This document shows positions 1 through 11,803 of a DNA stretch of 64,000 nt, one piece after another. Numbering within the stretch: the stretch's first letter is position 1; every line of letters starts with the position of its first letter. This DNA comes from Spirometra erinaceieuropaei (Eukaryota; Platyhelminthes; Cestoda; Diphyllobothriidea; Diphyllobothriidae), in assembly GCA_902702965.1 (NCBI GenBank), contig CACRXP010000117.1, forward strand, positions 1,283,376 through 1,347,375, read 5' to 3'. A program made the translations under genes and the position numbers. Below the pieces are notes generated by a model. The model was not told the DNA's origin, searched no databases, and worked only from the letters and a program-made list of their open reading frames with translations.

Positions 1-687
1 GACAAGAGCTAATACCCCTTGGCTACGTAGCAGGCGCCCTCCAGGTTGTTGGTTGTCCGCTTTGTAAATGAGTACACAAGATAATTCAGACTGCCGTCGA
101 AACCTGCAAGTTCTTACAGGAAGGGCACTTTGCGTCAGATGTCTCCAGTTCATTATGCGGGAACAAAGCTGTAAAGTTTAGCTGACAGGGCTTAAACTTT
201 GTTTTAAAATACTAGATAGAGACTTATTTCAATCGGCGTCGCGCTGATAAGAACAGGAGGGGTATATTTATTGTCATATTTTAAAAACTATCTTAACGCC
301 AGCTGCTTATTCGCGGCTAACGGGCAGAAATATAAGTAAAGTTTGCTCGTTAGTACACATCTCGGCGTTTATTCGACTGCAAAATAATCAATTTATTCTT
401 AGTCATGAGGTGCACATGCTCGTCACTGCTACTTAGGTCTAGACGCCATTCTGCGAATTTAAATGAACGAGAGAGTCGCCACACACAGTATGGTCCTGTC
501 AGCAAATACTCAGGTGTAGATTGCTGGAATACGATTGGCTGCTTTGCGTATCCGGAGGTAACCCCTTGGACATTTCAGTGCACAGCGGCATTACAACGTA
601 GCACAGTTTCCTGTTAGGTTTAAAAACAACTAAAAGTAGTCCCAGGGGGCAATTGGAAAGTAGGTGATTTCGTCGCTAAAGCAATAG
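1..687. other. No recognisable feature
   Basis: AT-rich sequence with frequent stops in all frames. I recognise no gene, RNA or repeat here. Confidence 0.5.
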
Positions 688-840
688 CTTTATCTGCCTG
701 ACGTTTTATAGATTCACTCGAACACACCCTTATAAACAGAGGCAAATAAAGTTATTGGCCTCATAACGGGTTGTAGTATTTATAGGGCGCAGTTGCCACG
801 CAACTATTTGCCCAATGGAGTCAACGAATCCTGTGATCAT
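688..840 (-). mobile_element. Degenerate Penelope-like element tail
   Basis: The + strand runs gcctgacgtttt, attcactcgaaca, cagaggcaaataaag, then ggttgtagtatttatagggc. The same blocks occur in the same order at 29116-29235, in the tail of the Penelope-like element that lies on the minus strand. The hammerhead core seen there is broken here. No coding remnant is attached. Assignment rests on this in-window similarity. Confidence 0.5.
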
Positions 841-1044
841 TGAGTCCATTTTGAGTTGGTAATTTTCGTCCATGTTGCTCACATCCGAGTCGCTAATTTC
901 CACGATTTTATCACCAAAGCTCGTAAGTTGTGTGAAAATGACTCGGTCATTCTAATCCCCAGAACTGTCGCTGCAGGCCGCAGAATCAGGAATCAGGCAG
1001 CTTGCGCCTCGTGCAGATTCCACTGTTCGTGAGAATTCCGACGA

Positions 1045-1345
1045 GCCACGCGGTAGACGCGCTGGACCAACACGGCGTCCACATGGGATTGTGGCAGGCG
1101 TTATCGGAATGTGCACCAAAAAATGTACCAACACTGGGATGTAGTGGTAGGCCCAGTTGCCGGTTCATCTCGCGCCAAGGGGTATCCCTGCCGCACCTCC
1201 CCCATTTTTGTAGTTGGCTGAAATCCTGACCAATAATTGTGTGGACCAGGGGGTGAGGAGGGTAGCTCCCAGGCGCGGGCTCAGTCACGCAATTCACCTT
1301 AGCCCTACTCCGCCTCTAGTCTGCTTGACCCTGTCTTGACACCGG
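1045..1345. repeat. Dispersed repeat E, copy 1
   Basis: This stretch matches 43812-44105 in the same orientation. Shared blocks include cgctggaccaacacg, ggcaggc.ttatc, gggcccagtt and ccctgtcttgacaccgg. There is no coding capacity. The blocks are GC-richer than their surroundings. Which transposon class it belongs to is unknown; a SINE or LTR fragment is possible. Confidence 0.6.
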
Positions 1346-3647
1346 GCTCAGGATATGGATCAAAAGGCGTACAGCTCTTGTGCAGGAATGCTGTGAAAAC
1401 TATTATCTATTATTCTTTAAGATACCTTCGTTGTTGCTAAAGTCAGACCAAATAGGAAATCCTAGAATGGTCTAATGTGGGCCTGTTGATAGAGCGCCAT
1501 GTTTTTTACTATGAAATATTGTCTGAGGAGTTTCTTTCATACAATCCCTAGACGCTAAAGTACCAACATTATCTAAACGCGCCAGAAAATAAGCAGTTGT
1601 ACCGTGCTGGAGATATCAGCATTTTCCATTTGGTTTTTAGGATTTATTGTATTTCGGCCCTGTGCAAATAAAAATGTGTTTGCCGCGCATGATATAAAAT
1701 GCTCCTTTTCGGAATGTTTCCTGGTAATCTCATTGCTGCCTTTTAAGTCATTCTTGAGTATCAGATATTCCTCAGCTAAAAATTTATAAATGGAATATTC
1801 CGTATGCAATTTTAGGGTGAGAGGATACCATACTGACAGCACAGTCACTAGCTAAAAGTCCAAACACGTGCGTTCCGCCGATATTCTGCCGCTACATGAC
1901 ACAGCTGCGAGGGGTTCGGCTCATCAGTGGGTCCGCCAGCATTCCCCCTCTGTTTTCTGGTAAATAATCTTATTTATAAATTGTTGCTTTTAAGTTCCTC
2001 AGAAATTTACTGCAAATTTGGAGTAGATCAGCATGTTTGTGGGGTCTATATGTATGGATGGAAATTCAATGTATGAATATCTGGGCCGAATTCCATCAGC
2101 CACAGCGGATAATCGCGTAATATTCATTAACTGCTAGTAGTGCGTAATTTAGCACAGGCTGAATTTTCTCAAAAAAAATACTACAGGTATGGGCTATTAA
2201 GTAACCGCGTGTTACAATTAGGCAAACTCAGGCTCAGGTATGGAGGTATGAACCTCCACATTACAGGTGGCCTTGTCATAAGTTCCAGGAAGTTAGAGCT
2301 AGAATTAAAGCCAGGACGGAGGTAATTACTACGCTCAATTTATCGTGATGCTGCCTGTACTACTAAATGGTGCATACAAATGCGTCCGTTCAAACATAGA
2401 AATACCATTTACATATAACGTAGTTTCTATTCCATATCGACAGGTGTACTTATAAAAGACACCCTGCTAAGCGGTGTCTTTCCTGTTCCCTGGCATGACC
2501 TGGACAGACCACACGACCGTTTCCCACTTTTTATCTCGCCTTCCGCACAAACGCCTTTTCACGTCTGCAGGAAGAGAACTTCTAGGGCCGGCTTTCAGGT
2601 CAGCAAGGTGTGGGCTATATGGCACGTGATTTCAGAGTCCGCTGGGAAATCTGCCGTGAGTTCCGACCTGTGCGCAGAAGCGTTGTCATTGGTGCACCAA
2701 CCAGTCATTTATCGGAACAAGGTCTTGTCCTGTATGCGTCAACAAACCAAGCAGACGCCTACGTTAATCAAAATTTTCGGCCGATTTTTAACGGTTGAAT
2801 TTCTTCAGGACGGTCCTTCAACTTTTGAGTATTCATCACAAGTGGCGAGTGAGCGGAATGCATTTGGGTTGCCTCCGCAAGCTTAAGAAAACATTTCTTG
2901 CGATTTCTACGCAACGCGGCTATTCCTGGATGCATAGGTCATCAAGACCTCCAACTAAGCAATTAGTCATGTTGAGAGCAAGGTGGTCGTGCAGGCGTTA
3001 TTGAGGGGCGGTGTATTTTTAGGTCTACTTATCGTCGAAGCTCGCAGTTGATGGCTTCCAATTGGCACGCTCTAATGTTCAGTAGTAACCACCAGACGAC
3101 TTGCATGTGTAGAGACCGCGACGTCAGGAATTATGCAGTCGAGCACATCACCGGAGTCTTGGCTTAACGGTCGATAATTTATTCAGTTCGCCGATGCGCT
3201 CGGAAGTACTCAGGCCACAACACGGAAGGAATACACAACAAAGCAAGCCTCTAGTAGAATTGGCACCATGCGAATCGTTGGCGGCCTGACATTTTACCAT
3301 CTCTATTTAAAGGAAGAACAGCAGGTTTTCTCTTAGGCATCAAAAAAGGCTTCAGTCACAGTGCAACGACATCTTCTTCGGAACTCGCTGATCACCTAAG
3401 CCACTTTACTTCCTCCTTAACGGAGTAGATTAAACCCGTATGAGAGCATTATCGCATTATCAGAAACTTTTGGGGCAAAACGACAAGGTAAAATGTAAGG
3501 GAAATTTTATTGTTTAACTTGGGAGCCCCGTCAGACGGTGTTGAATTGACGAAATACCACCAACTTTCGTTAGGGAAATTCAGCAGTTTGCGTTAAAGAG
3601 CTTTTCATAGCAAAATGCAAAGAGAAGAATAGCTTGCGTATGCAATA
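1346..3647. other. No recognisable gene
   Basis: No reading frame here resembles a protein I know, and the short frames overlap one another in the way random sequence does. No RNA gene or bounded repeat was seen. Old decayed mobile DNA is possible. Confidence 0.4.
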
Positions 3648-3655
3648 GATTTTCC

Positions 3656-5068
3656 GGTAAGATCGCAGTTGGTAGCCAGACATTATACGGTGATACTGTC
3701 GACGTGCGTACTTGTTATCCGTAGGTGGGCTTACCTTGTCTGGGGAACTTGTTATCAGTAGGTGTGCTCCTACTGAGTTAGACAGGTCGGCCGTTTCGGT
3801 CAGGCTGTTGGGTTTAGTGAGGTTTAGCGTAACGCATAGGTAAAGTTTTTGGATTAGGGTTTGCGTTTTAAGGTCAGGTTTCAGTGTTAGATTTAGACTT
3901 TAGGTTCCCGTCAGGATAATGGTTAAGGGGTAACAATCGGGAGATGGCACCCAAAAATCCGCCAAACCAAAGCAGCCTGTCTTACGGGACAGGTGGTAAT
4001 AGGGGTTTTATAAGTGGTGGCTGGTCGGGATGTACGACACTAGCCGACGTAAAGCCTTATTTGAACGAGTGAATGATCGAAGTTGGCCCGCTGTCCGTTC
4101 CGTTATTACAAAATGGGTCGCCAAAGGAAGTATAGTGGTATCGAACGTGTTGAAGGCGTATAATCGTCTTCCCTGAGAAGGTTATCTACATTTCCCTGTT
4201 AACCACTCAAAGAACTTCAAGGACCCTACCACCGGACGGCACACCAATGCCATTTAGACATACTGGAGTAGACAGAAAAGAAAGCTCTACGAGGGAGGCC
4301 CTGTATGTGGTTGTGCTGTGTGGGCTCACATAGATGAAGTACAGTATCGTCTTTGGTTTGGCCTCAATGCCATGTCTTTGACAGATGCCTGGGAACTGTT
4401 CCTGTCCCATGTTGTGCAGACTTATCCTATTTAAAAGTGATTTTGTTTTGTAAAAAACTACCATAATGCGAATGTATGCCGTATATTCAGGTGTACGTGT
4501 GTTACGATGGGGAAGGTTGGGTAACAGCGACCATCTTCCAAGTAACCTCCTGCGATGTTCGTTCGGCCAGCCCATTTTAAGCCGTCGGGGAAAGTCCAAG
4601 TAGTGCGTGAACGTAGGCCTGCAACCGCTGATATAGCCAGAAGGCGTTTGTATTATTTTTAAGTAACGGATTTTTTGGGTGCCATCTCTCGATTGTTACC
4701 GATTAAGGTTAGGGTTAAGGCTAGGTGAACGTTAGAGTTAGGGTTAGGGCTATGGATAAGTTTTGGGTTAGCTGAGGGTTTTAGGATTTTGGTACCGTTT
4801 GCGTTTTGAGGCTTTGGGTTAGGCTTTACGGTTGCGGTCACTGTTACAGTTTAGAGTTTAGACTATGGTTTAGAATTTCGGCCATTATTCCACCTACTTA
4901 TAACACCCCAACACTTTCCCTGGTAACTTTACTTTTCCCAGAATCTCCAGCATTCCTCTACCAGCCCTCCCATTTACCCCACCCATATATCCCCTTTTCC
5001 ACCATTCCTGCACAACAGGGATCTGGCTGTACGCCTCCCTATTCCTGGCCACCAACTGCGATCTAACC
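3656..5068 (+). mobile_element. Telomere-core TIR transposon, family A copy 3, interrupted
   Basis: The left end GGTAAGATCGCAGTTGGTAG and the right end, read in reverse complement as GGTTAGATCGCAGTTGGTGG, form a terminal inverted repeat. The flanks gattttcc (3648-3655) and gatttctc (5069-5076) agree at six of eight positions, as expected of a decayed 8-bp target duplication. The core is a degenerate TTAGGG-like array (about 3812-3928 and 4701-4870), split by a second transposon at 3929-4700. No transposase is encoded, so it is non-autonomous. An 8-bp duplication fits hAT or P-like elements; I cannot assign a superfamily. Confidence 0.75.
3929..4700. mobile_element. Nested TIR transposon, family D
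   Basis: A 772-bp element sits inside the telomere-like core of the family A copy around it. Its ends form an inverted repeat of about 34 bp beginning GGTAACAATCG and containing GAGATGGCACCC. It is flanked by ggttaagg (3921-3928) and gattaagg (4701-4708), matching at seven of eight positions. Just inside the left end (3971-4015) is a module resembling one in families A and B (CAGCC, TTACGGGAC, GGTGGTAAT). A 130-codon open frame on the minus strand (4207-4599) has no recognisable similarity and is probably chance. Confidence 0.8.
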
Positions 5069-5174
5069 GATTTCTCGACAGACTCACGCTTAAGAACGCC
5101 TGATCTTGTATTGAAGGCGATTTGTAAACTATACCCATAGGTTGTGCTCGATGATAAACGTCGAAAAAAGCAAA

Positions 5175-5330
5175 TTTTGAAAGGGTTTGAAAGCGTCTGG
5201 GTTCAAGTGCGAATCCGAAAAGTCAAGCGAATAAAGCCCCTGTTCCAGCGATCGCCTCTTCATCTTCATCTTCTTATCAATTACTTCCTGGAACTCACAT
5301 CTTTGCTCGTATCAGTGTTTGATGCGTTGT
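5175..5330 (+). mobile_element. Penelope-like tail fragment with damaged hammerhead
   Basis: gggttcaagtgcgaatccga, then aagcgaataaagc and ttccagcgatcgc, matches the tails at 43530-43650 and 29041-29172 (reverse). The stem II halves GGGTT and AATCC remain, but the CTGATGA core is lost and GAAAC has become GAAAA, so it should not self-cleave. No coding sequence is attached. Confidence 0.55.
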
Positions 5331-7868
5331 TTTTGGTGGTATCATTTTTCTCTTCAGCCGGGCTTTGTGAATCGTTTGGCTAAAAGCCCTGACTGAATTT
5401 AAATAACGCACTTTTGGCTTCATATCACGTTTTTTTACTAAGAAAAGATGGCATGAAAATGTCAAACGGCTTTTATCGCTTAGACCCTGCTCAAATTCCT
5501 CACATCAGAATGATCCTCTAGGAGGGGGCTAAGATCGTAGTTAGATAAGTGAATTCGTTAACGACGAATGACAAATTTTACCAGTTTGTCCCACTACCAC
5601 TTTTTGTGGTGGCAAAACGCCTGTTCTTCAATAATTTTTAAGGGCGGATACGTACAATAATCTGTGTCCTCTTACTTAAGACAGTCTAATCACTACGTTA
5701 TACCTACCCACTGTATGAGTTTACGTTCCATCATCTGACCTACCCTCTGGTCTCAAAAGGTCTCCTTAGTTATTGATACTTTTGCTGGTATTATGAGTTG
5801 TCTGCTATTGAAAGTTACAAAAAATTGCAGATTATGGAAAATGCACTAGCACATACTGGCAACAAACAAAGACTGGATTTTTATGTTTGAAAATCTCTTA
5901 CTGGACAAGTTTATTTTCTCCACAGTATTTATTTTTTCCCCTCCAATTCCTCTACTGCATATCATTTACATCGACTAGTTGTTTTTTGTTCCACACACTG
6001 TTTACGGACATTGTGAGCCTTTACTAGACAGTGGATGTTTAACACCAGTTTGATATTTGCTCCCCTATAGGGTCGTCAGAAAAGCGCGCGTTTCTTTCCG
6101 TAGGCTGCTGCAAACCTTATTTAATATAACGTCTTTGGAAATGTCTATTTTTTAAATGTGGGAAAGACATAGGCGGTTGCAACAGTCATGGATACAGCCT
6201 TCAAAATAACTCAGATTTCGCATCTGGCCTTTAAATCTCTAAAATCCATTCAGGGCTAAAAAGTTCTCGTCTAAACTGGAGTTTGAAAACACTGCACCAT
6301 ACTGAGGCTACCTCTGGGATTGACATACTTCATTAATCGAATTAATTAAACGCTCGGCTCTCAGCAGTCTCTGAGCAAATTTGTCAGGGAAGTTTTCTAG
6401 TCGGAGGAAATTCAGATCATTCCCGCAATCGGAGAGGCGGTCTCTGATCTGCATGTGCGTAGCCAGCACTGTGAAACAAATGCACCGAAATAGAGACAGA
6501 GCTTACCCGTGTGTCTAAAACCTCCGGCAGAGTCCAGGCCACAAAGCCAGCCAAAGTATGCAGAATCGTGGGGAGCATTTATGACATGTGAAAAACGCTC
6601 AACGGCAGGAAGTGTATTGTTTGAGATAAAACAACAACACTACCAGATGCGCATATTGAAAAACACCTTCCCTTACCTATTTTATCTCTAATCGCGATTC
6701 CTTAATTAAAGTTTTTGATTAGAGAAGGACTCCAAGGCATGTTTCTGACCAACTTTTACCTCATAGCAATTCCAGCTCCATCCCCAAGATTGGGAGGCCT
6801 GAGAGGTTGAACTTGCACGCACTGTCATTGAGCTCGGTGCTCTGGTAATTTATCCGCTAGGCCCCGAGTTGTCGGCTGCGGTTGGGGGCCCTTAGCGTCG
6901 CATGGGGTGGGGGGGGGGCGTTCGCGGACTGAGTCCTGCTGAAGGGCGCCGCACTCCTCATAATCGCCACCGAATTCAAAGTTTTCTTCGCTGCCAGGAA
7001 AACGCCAAGGACAAAATGATGATTTAGATACCAGGGAACCAACAACGACGGTTTCGGTGTGCCACATTGCCTATTAGCTCTTCTGCACTTTAGCGACTGG
7101 CACTTAAACCAAAGATGAGAATTAAATATGTAAAATTTGGTTTTGACAAACAAGACCTTGCTGTGGATTTGGTGATTTTTCTTTCCCTTTAACTGGACTA
7201 CCTCTGGATATCAGTTTCAGGCCAAGGGTTAGGAGTGCATGGATATGTTCCTCGTATATTAGTCCCTCTGATAAAGACTCGGTTCTAATGGGACTACACT
7301 AACATGTCTTATTTTAAAAATAACTGGCAGTCGGTGAAAGGGATGTAAAAACCGTGCTGCCTGCCCTGAGGAAGATCATGATGATTCACCGAAGACGCTC
7401 TTGCCACCCAGAACTAGCTGCAGGGAAAGGTTCGCCTGAGTATTGCAAAGAGCCGCGATAAATGGATGTTCTTCAACAGACGCGGTGCGATGGTCGCTTC
7501 ACTTAACCCTGACAGATAGTTCAAAAGGGCCACAGGACTCTCAAAATACCGGAGGCTGGGCGTTCTCCTCACTGCAAAACCAGCAGGATGGCTTACTTTC
7601 TCCGGTCCGCCATCTTATTAGGAAACTAGAGGGATCGATAGATGTTGCCGAACTACCAAGGTCCGGATTAATTCAAACTGACGGCTGACATCACTAAAAG
7701 CTGGCCACATTGGTAAGCTGCAGGTCACGGCATGCCATTATGGATACAATCTAAATGAATTACATCAGAGCTATGGAGACCGAAGTGGCGACCCTACGTA
7801 GGCGTTTTCCCACCAAAATGACCCAATCAACCGGATGGAGGTTCTCACTTAAACCCCTAATAATCTAC
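5331..7868. other. No recognisable gene; one G-rich run
   Basis: I see no gene, RNA or bounded repeat. A run of mostly G at about 6903-6918 is the only striking base composition. A sequence near 7368-7405 (ctgaggaagatca then ccgaagacg) resembles a decayed hammerhead tail but is too degraded to call. Confidence 0.4.
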
Positions 7869-8845
7869 AGTAAGTGGGTTAACTCATGAAATATCAACAA
7901 AAATTTCGAAATGCGTTTTCGTTTCGAAAAGATTTACTAAGTAGGGTGGTAAAACTGGTCGGCCTGTAACATAATTCTATAATATTTCAGTTACCTCAGG
8001 ATGTTGGCTCTCGAATGAACTTCTCTCCGGCTGCATGCGCAAACGACACTCTGTAAAAACGACTACTTAAGCAGTATGCATTTTTCTCATTGATTTTCAA
8101 TGCCCTTAAAAATTCAATTATATTTCATGGAAACCTTGCATAAAAAATATTCATTCCGCAGATAATTACATCTTCTTCTAATGTTTTACTCGAAGTAGGG
8201 ACATAATTCGGTTTTTAAATGCTTTTAGTTGTGGAACTTATAAATACCGTGAAATGGCCGTTCATAAATCGTCATGTCTCTGCATTTACCAATGTGGCTT
8301 GTAAAGTTTACAATATGGATCAAATCCACTGCTTAGTTTTATGAATCCTATATGGCCCCCTTTTATCACCGTAGAGAAATGTGTGCTTTTCCGTACGTGG
8401 AAAATATACAGCTTGTAATTTAGAAACCCTGAATCCGAGTGCGACGTTAGAGCGGGTTCAAAATTATTTGGTAATCGGTAAACTTTTTAAAACAGAATTA
8501 TGTCCCTACTTTGAGCACAACATTAGAAGATGTAATTTTACTACCGCATGAGCAAAAGAATGGATATTCTCATGCACGGTTTTCATGAAATATAATTGGA
8601 CATTTAGGTACATCGAAAATCAATGGGAAAAATTCATGCTACATAAGTAGCCATTTTTTACAGAGTGTGGTTTTTAAATGCAGCCGGAAGGAAGTTAATT
8701 CGAAAGCCGGCATCCTGGGGTAACTGAAATATCATAGAATTATTTTGCAGGCTGCCTAGTTTTATAATCCTTCATAATTACTTTTTTCGAAACGAAAACG
8801 CATTTCGGAGCTCCGGTTGACATTTCATGAGTTAACCCACCTACT
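7869..8845. mobile_element. Foldback element with about 350-bp inverted arms, family F
   Basis: The left arm (7869 to about 8225) and right arm (about 8480-8845) are imperfect reverse complements. Both contain GTGGGTTAACTCATGAAAT near the tip, followed by the TTTTCGTTTCGAAA block. The spacer of about 250 bp is unique within this copy. The flanks taatctac (7861-7868) and ttatgtac (8846-8853) agree at six of eight positions, suggesting an 8-bp target duplication. It has no coding capacity. Fragments of the same family occur at about 20.6, 22.8, 26.9, 42.8, 60.4 and 61.3 kb. Confidence 0.8.
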
Positions 8846-8853
8846 TTATGTAC

Positions 8854-9809
8854 AAGCAGGGAGAGAGACGGTGAACTGCGTCCCTAATTGTAGTGAGGTT
8901 TCTAATGGACTATAACTGTGAGCCTCCTTTTTCAGTCGGTGTTTCTGATTTGCTTAGTGGAAATCCATAAACGGGAGTCCTTGTTACTGCCTCAAAAGCT
9001 TAATTGCTAATGAACAGAAGACTCGGACCCACGGCGAATACGGACATAGTATGCCTCTACCAACGCTGGTGACTGTGAGACCTGCGCCCTCGCACAGCGT
9101 ACTGTATAAAGAGAAAAAGGTTTCCGCTCTTGAGCTTCCTATTCATACTCGAAAATGGCAATGGAATAAAATTTTGGCCGAGGTTTGGTTCTGCAGCCCC
9201 ACTTGACTGATAACATATGGCTAGCTTTCTAAGTAAATTTTAATTGATGTGAACAAGCCGACCTTGCAAATATCCCATGTTCACACCTTCCTTTCCACTT
9301 AAATTCAGCGAGTGACTGTGCCACGTGATGGAATTTTTATAGGTCTGCCACGGTTACTTCATGTATTAGCTCACACACGCTTCCCTGGGCGTGTTTCGAG
9401 CCCGGTTTGCGCCCTCTTTATTACCTTCATTCAACGGCGGCGACGTGGGCTCGCTAATGAAATTATTCGGATTGATTAGAACTCCGTCGGTCTGAGTACA
9501 ATGGTCATGGACTGCGAATTACTACGCGGTCCCCTCTGTGGCTATCCAGTCGTGATTGCACCCTCCATATCCTACTTATCCAGCGAGTGGCTTTATCGCG
9601 AGGCGAATGTGTACATGCCACGTTCAAACGCTTCCCTGCTAGTGCTTCAAGCTCTGCTTGCGCTCTCTATCTCTTCCTAATCCAGCGAGTGGTTAAAATA
9701 GGTGTGTTAATCAGCACTATTTTAGTAAACTGGCCATGTGGTATCAATCAAGTGGGACTGAAGAACTTAATCTCGTTGATTTTGCAGCAATAATTCTGGT
9801 AATTATGAA
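8854..9809. other. Non-genic stretch with a short direct repeat
   Basis: No gene is recognised. The 12-mer TCCAGCGAGTGG occurs twice, at 9579-9590 and 9681-9692, each next to similar t-rich sequence. This may mark a small local duplication. The Helitron relic that follows has no recognisable 5' end in this stretch. Confidence 0.4.
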
Positions 9810-11200
9810 ATCATCGCTTTTGAACCGTGAGCAAAATTACAACAAGGTTGAACTTCCGTCATACCTGCAATCCGACATTCTTAAGCTAACACTGGAGCAG
9901 AATGGTGTTTGCAATGAAATAATGCGGAATGTCAATAACGGGGTTGGATGAACCTTCATAGATGCACTGGGAAGGATTGGCAAAACGTTCCTAGTAAGAC
10001 TGATTCTGGCAGCAATTCGATCCAACAGATGACATAGCCTTATCTCTTGCGTCCTCCGGGATAGCTGCGACCTTGCTACCCGGCGGAAGAACTGCTTATT
10101 CCACTTTAAAATTGCTATTTAATGTGCATTTCATTGAAACACCCACGTGCAGCATTTCCAAGGCATCCTGAATGGGAAAGTACTGGGGAAACGAAATCTT
10201 GTTGTTTAGGATGAATGCACAAGGGCACACAAAAACGCTCGAGGTCCCTCACTGATTTGCGCGGAAACAGCAGACCATTTGGAGACGCACTAATACTGTT
10301 TGCAGGAGAATTCAGGCACATACCGTCCGTAATTCTCCTGCCTGAAATTCTGTACTTTGTGGCCCCACGTCCAGGTGATGAAATTAACCACAAAATATGC
10401 GTGTCCAGCTGCAAAACGACCGATCAGCTGACATATTCTCACACCAATTGCTGGCAACTGGCAACGGAACGGCGCCGGTTGATCCGACTTCAGGACGCAT
10501 TTCACGACCTCTTGCCTTCGGCAATTTGGTGTCGTCAAGAGAAGATTTGGTGGAAAAGTTGTTTCCCAATATTCAGATCAAGTGCAACAATCACGACTGG
10601 CTGAACGAACGAGCTATTCTTGCGAATAAGAACACATATGTCTATCAACTCAAATGCATTATTCAATCTACTATACAAAGCGAGGCCGGTACACACACCG
10701 CCGTCGACGCTGTTGTGGAAGCAGACGAGCCAGTTCATTATTCAGCAGAATTTTGAATTCGCTTGATCTGTCAGAAATGCTGTCGCACGTACTGCAATTG
10801 AAAATCGGCGTGCTGATTATCATGCTGCTAAATGGCAACCAGCGGAAGCTCTGCAACAGCACGCGGCTTGCAGTAAAAAATTACTGAGCAACGTCGTGGA
10901 AGCAACTACCTTGACAGAACCTTTCAAAGGTGAGTATGTCCTTATTTCTCAAATTCCACTGATTCCAACTGCCACGCCATTTCAGGTTAGGAGACTGCGT
11001 TTCTCGATTAGATTGGCGTTTGCAATCGCCATCATCAAAGCTCAGGGCCAGTCTTTAGAATTGTGCGGCTAGGATCTACAAACTGATTGCTCCCCACGGG
11101 GCCACCTATACGTTGGGTGCTCCAAAGTCGCCAAACCAGACAATCTCTATGTCTGCGCAGACGGTGCAACGGCAAAATATATTGTATACCCAGGAGCATT
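9810..11200 (+). pseudogene. Helitron PIF1-type helicase relic
   Basis: Pieces of the C-terminal helicase of a Helitron RepHel protein appear in the expected order across changing frames. REQNYN and LTLEQNGVCNEIM (about 9830-9930) come first, then a Walker A remnant DALGRIGKTF at about 9961-9990, where the family has GGTGKT. LLPGG-type residues follow, then RGNSRPFGDALILFAGEFR (about 10258-10315), MRVQLQNDRSADIFS (10397 on), SEAGTHTAVD, VLQLKIGVLIIML (about 10789-10830), LAFAIAIIKAQGQSLELCG (about 11010-11070) and PDNLYVCAD (about 11135-11161). In-frame stops, frameshifts and the damaged P-loop make it a pseudogene. The replication-initiator (HUH) N-terminal half is absent. In a live element the protein would nick, unwind and copy the transposon by rolling circle. 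Confidence 0.88.
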
Positions 11201-11261
11201 ATGAAACTAGACTTATCAGAAACGTGCGCCTTCCCCTTTCCTTTCCTCTTCATTTCATGAA

Positions 11262-11297
11262 ACTGAGCCAAAGCAACGCGCGGCCGCGCCCAGCTAG
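11262..11297 (+). mobile_element. Helitron 3' terminus
   Basis: GAGCCAAAGCAACGCG, a GC-rich palindromic stretch (GCGCGGCCGCGC), then CAGCTAG|T. Helitrons end in a short hairpin followed by CTRR and insert between A and T. The same terminus (AGCAACGCG...CAGCTAGT) closes the second Helitron at 20557. It lies just downstream of the helicase relic, in the expected orientation. Confidence 0.75.
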
Positions 11298-11363
11298 TGC
11301 TATGTGTAGAAATAACCAGGGTCCGTCAGTCTTTGCCAGAATACTGATCTCCCAAAACTGATC

Positions 11364-11795
11364 GGCTAGATCGCGGTTGGTAGCCAGGCCCCGTATACCA
11401 GGTGGCTGGGGGAGGGGGTTGTTTACTGGGACTATTTTGTGGGGTTCAATAATCACATCAGAACCATTTGGCTTCCGTTTTACGTTTAAGGTTAGGATTC
11501 GGGTACCGGTTAATGGTTTCCGATTTTCCGGTTAGGGTTATGCATTTAGGCTTAGGTTTTCGGGTTATGGTTAGGGTTTGAGCGTACGAATATGTTTCAG
11601 TATTACGATTAGGCTTCTCAGTTACGGCTATGTCTAAGGGCTACGGTTACGTTTACGATTTCGGTTGGAGTTAGTGTTGCTCTAAAGGTTAACGATTAAC
11701 GTTAAAGGTTGAGGTTAGGATTAGGGTTAAGTTTAGGATAAGAGTTAAAGTCGCCGTCCGCTTCTCCATTCCTGGCTACCAACTGCGATCTGGCC
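11364..11795 (+). mobile_element. Telomere-core TIR transposon, family A copy 1
   Basis: A 432-bp element whose ends are inverted repeats of about 25 bp (left GGCTAGATCGCGGTTGGTAG; right complement GGCCAGATCGCAGTTGGTAG). It is flanked on both sides by a perfect 8-bp target duplication, aactgatc (11356-11363 and 11796-11803). Inside the left end comes a module shared with family B (CCCCGTATACCAGGTGGCTG, then TTGTTTACTGGG and AATCACATCAGAACC), and then about 300 bp of degenerate TTAGGG-like units. It has no coding capacity. The perfect duplication suggests this is a younger copy than the ones at 3.66 and 47.3 kb. Confidence 0.9.
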
Positions 11796-11803
11796 AACTG
11801 ATC

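Noticed and set aside
4207..4599. 130-codon minus-strand frame as a transposase
   Set aside because: It has no transposase motif, and the nested element is too small to carry a working enzyme.
7368..7405. Hammerhead-like string (ctgaggaagatca ... ccgaagacg)
   Set aside because: The core and GAAAC are both altered and stem II does not pair well.
7869..8845. Large palindrome as an assembly or chimeric-read artefact
   Set aside because: The arms differ by many substitutions and indels, and related fragments occur at six other places.
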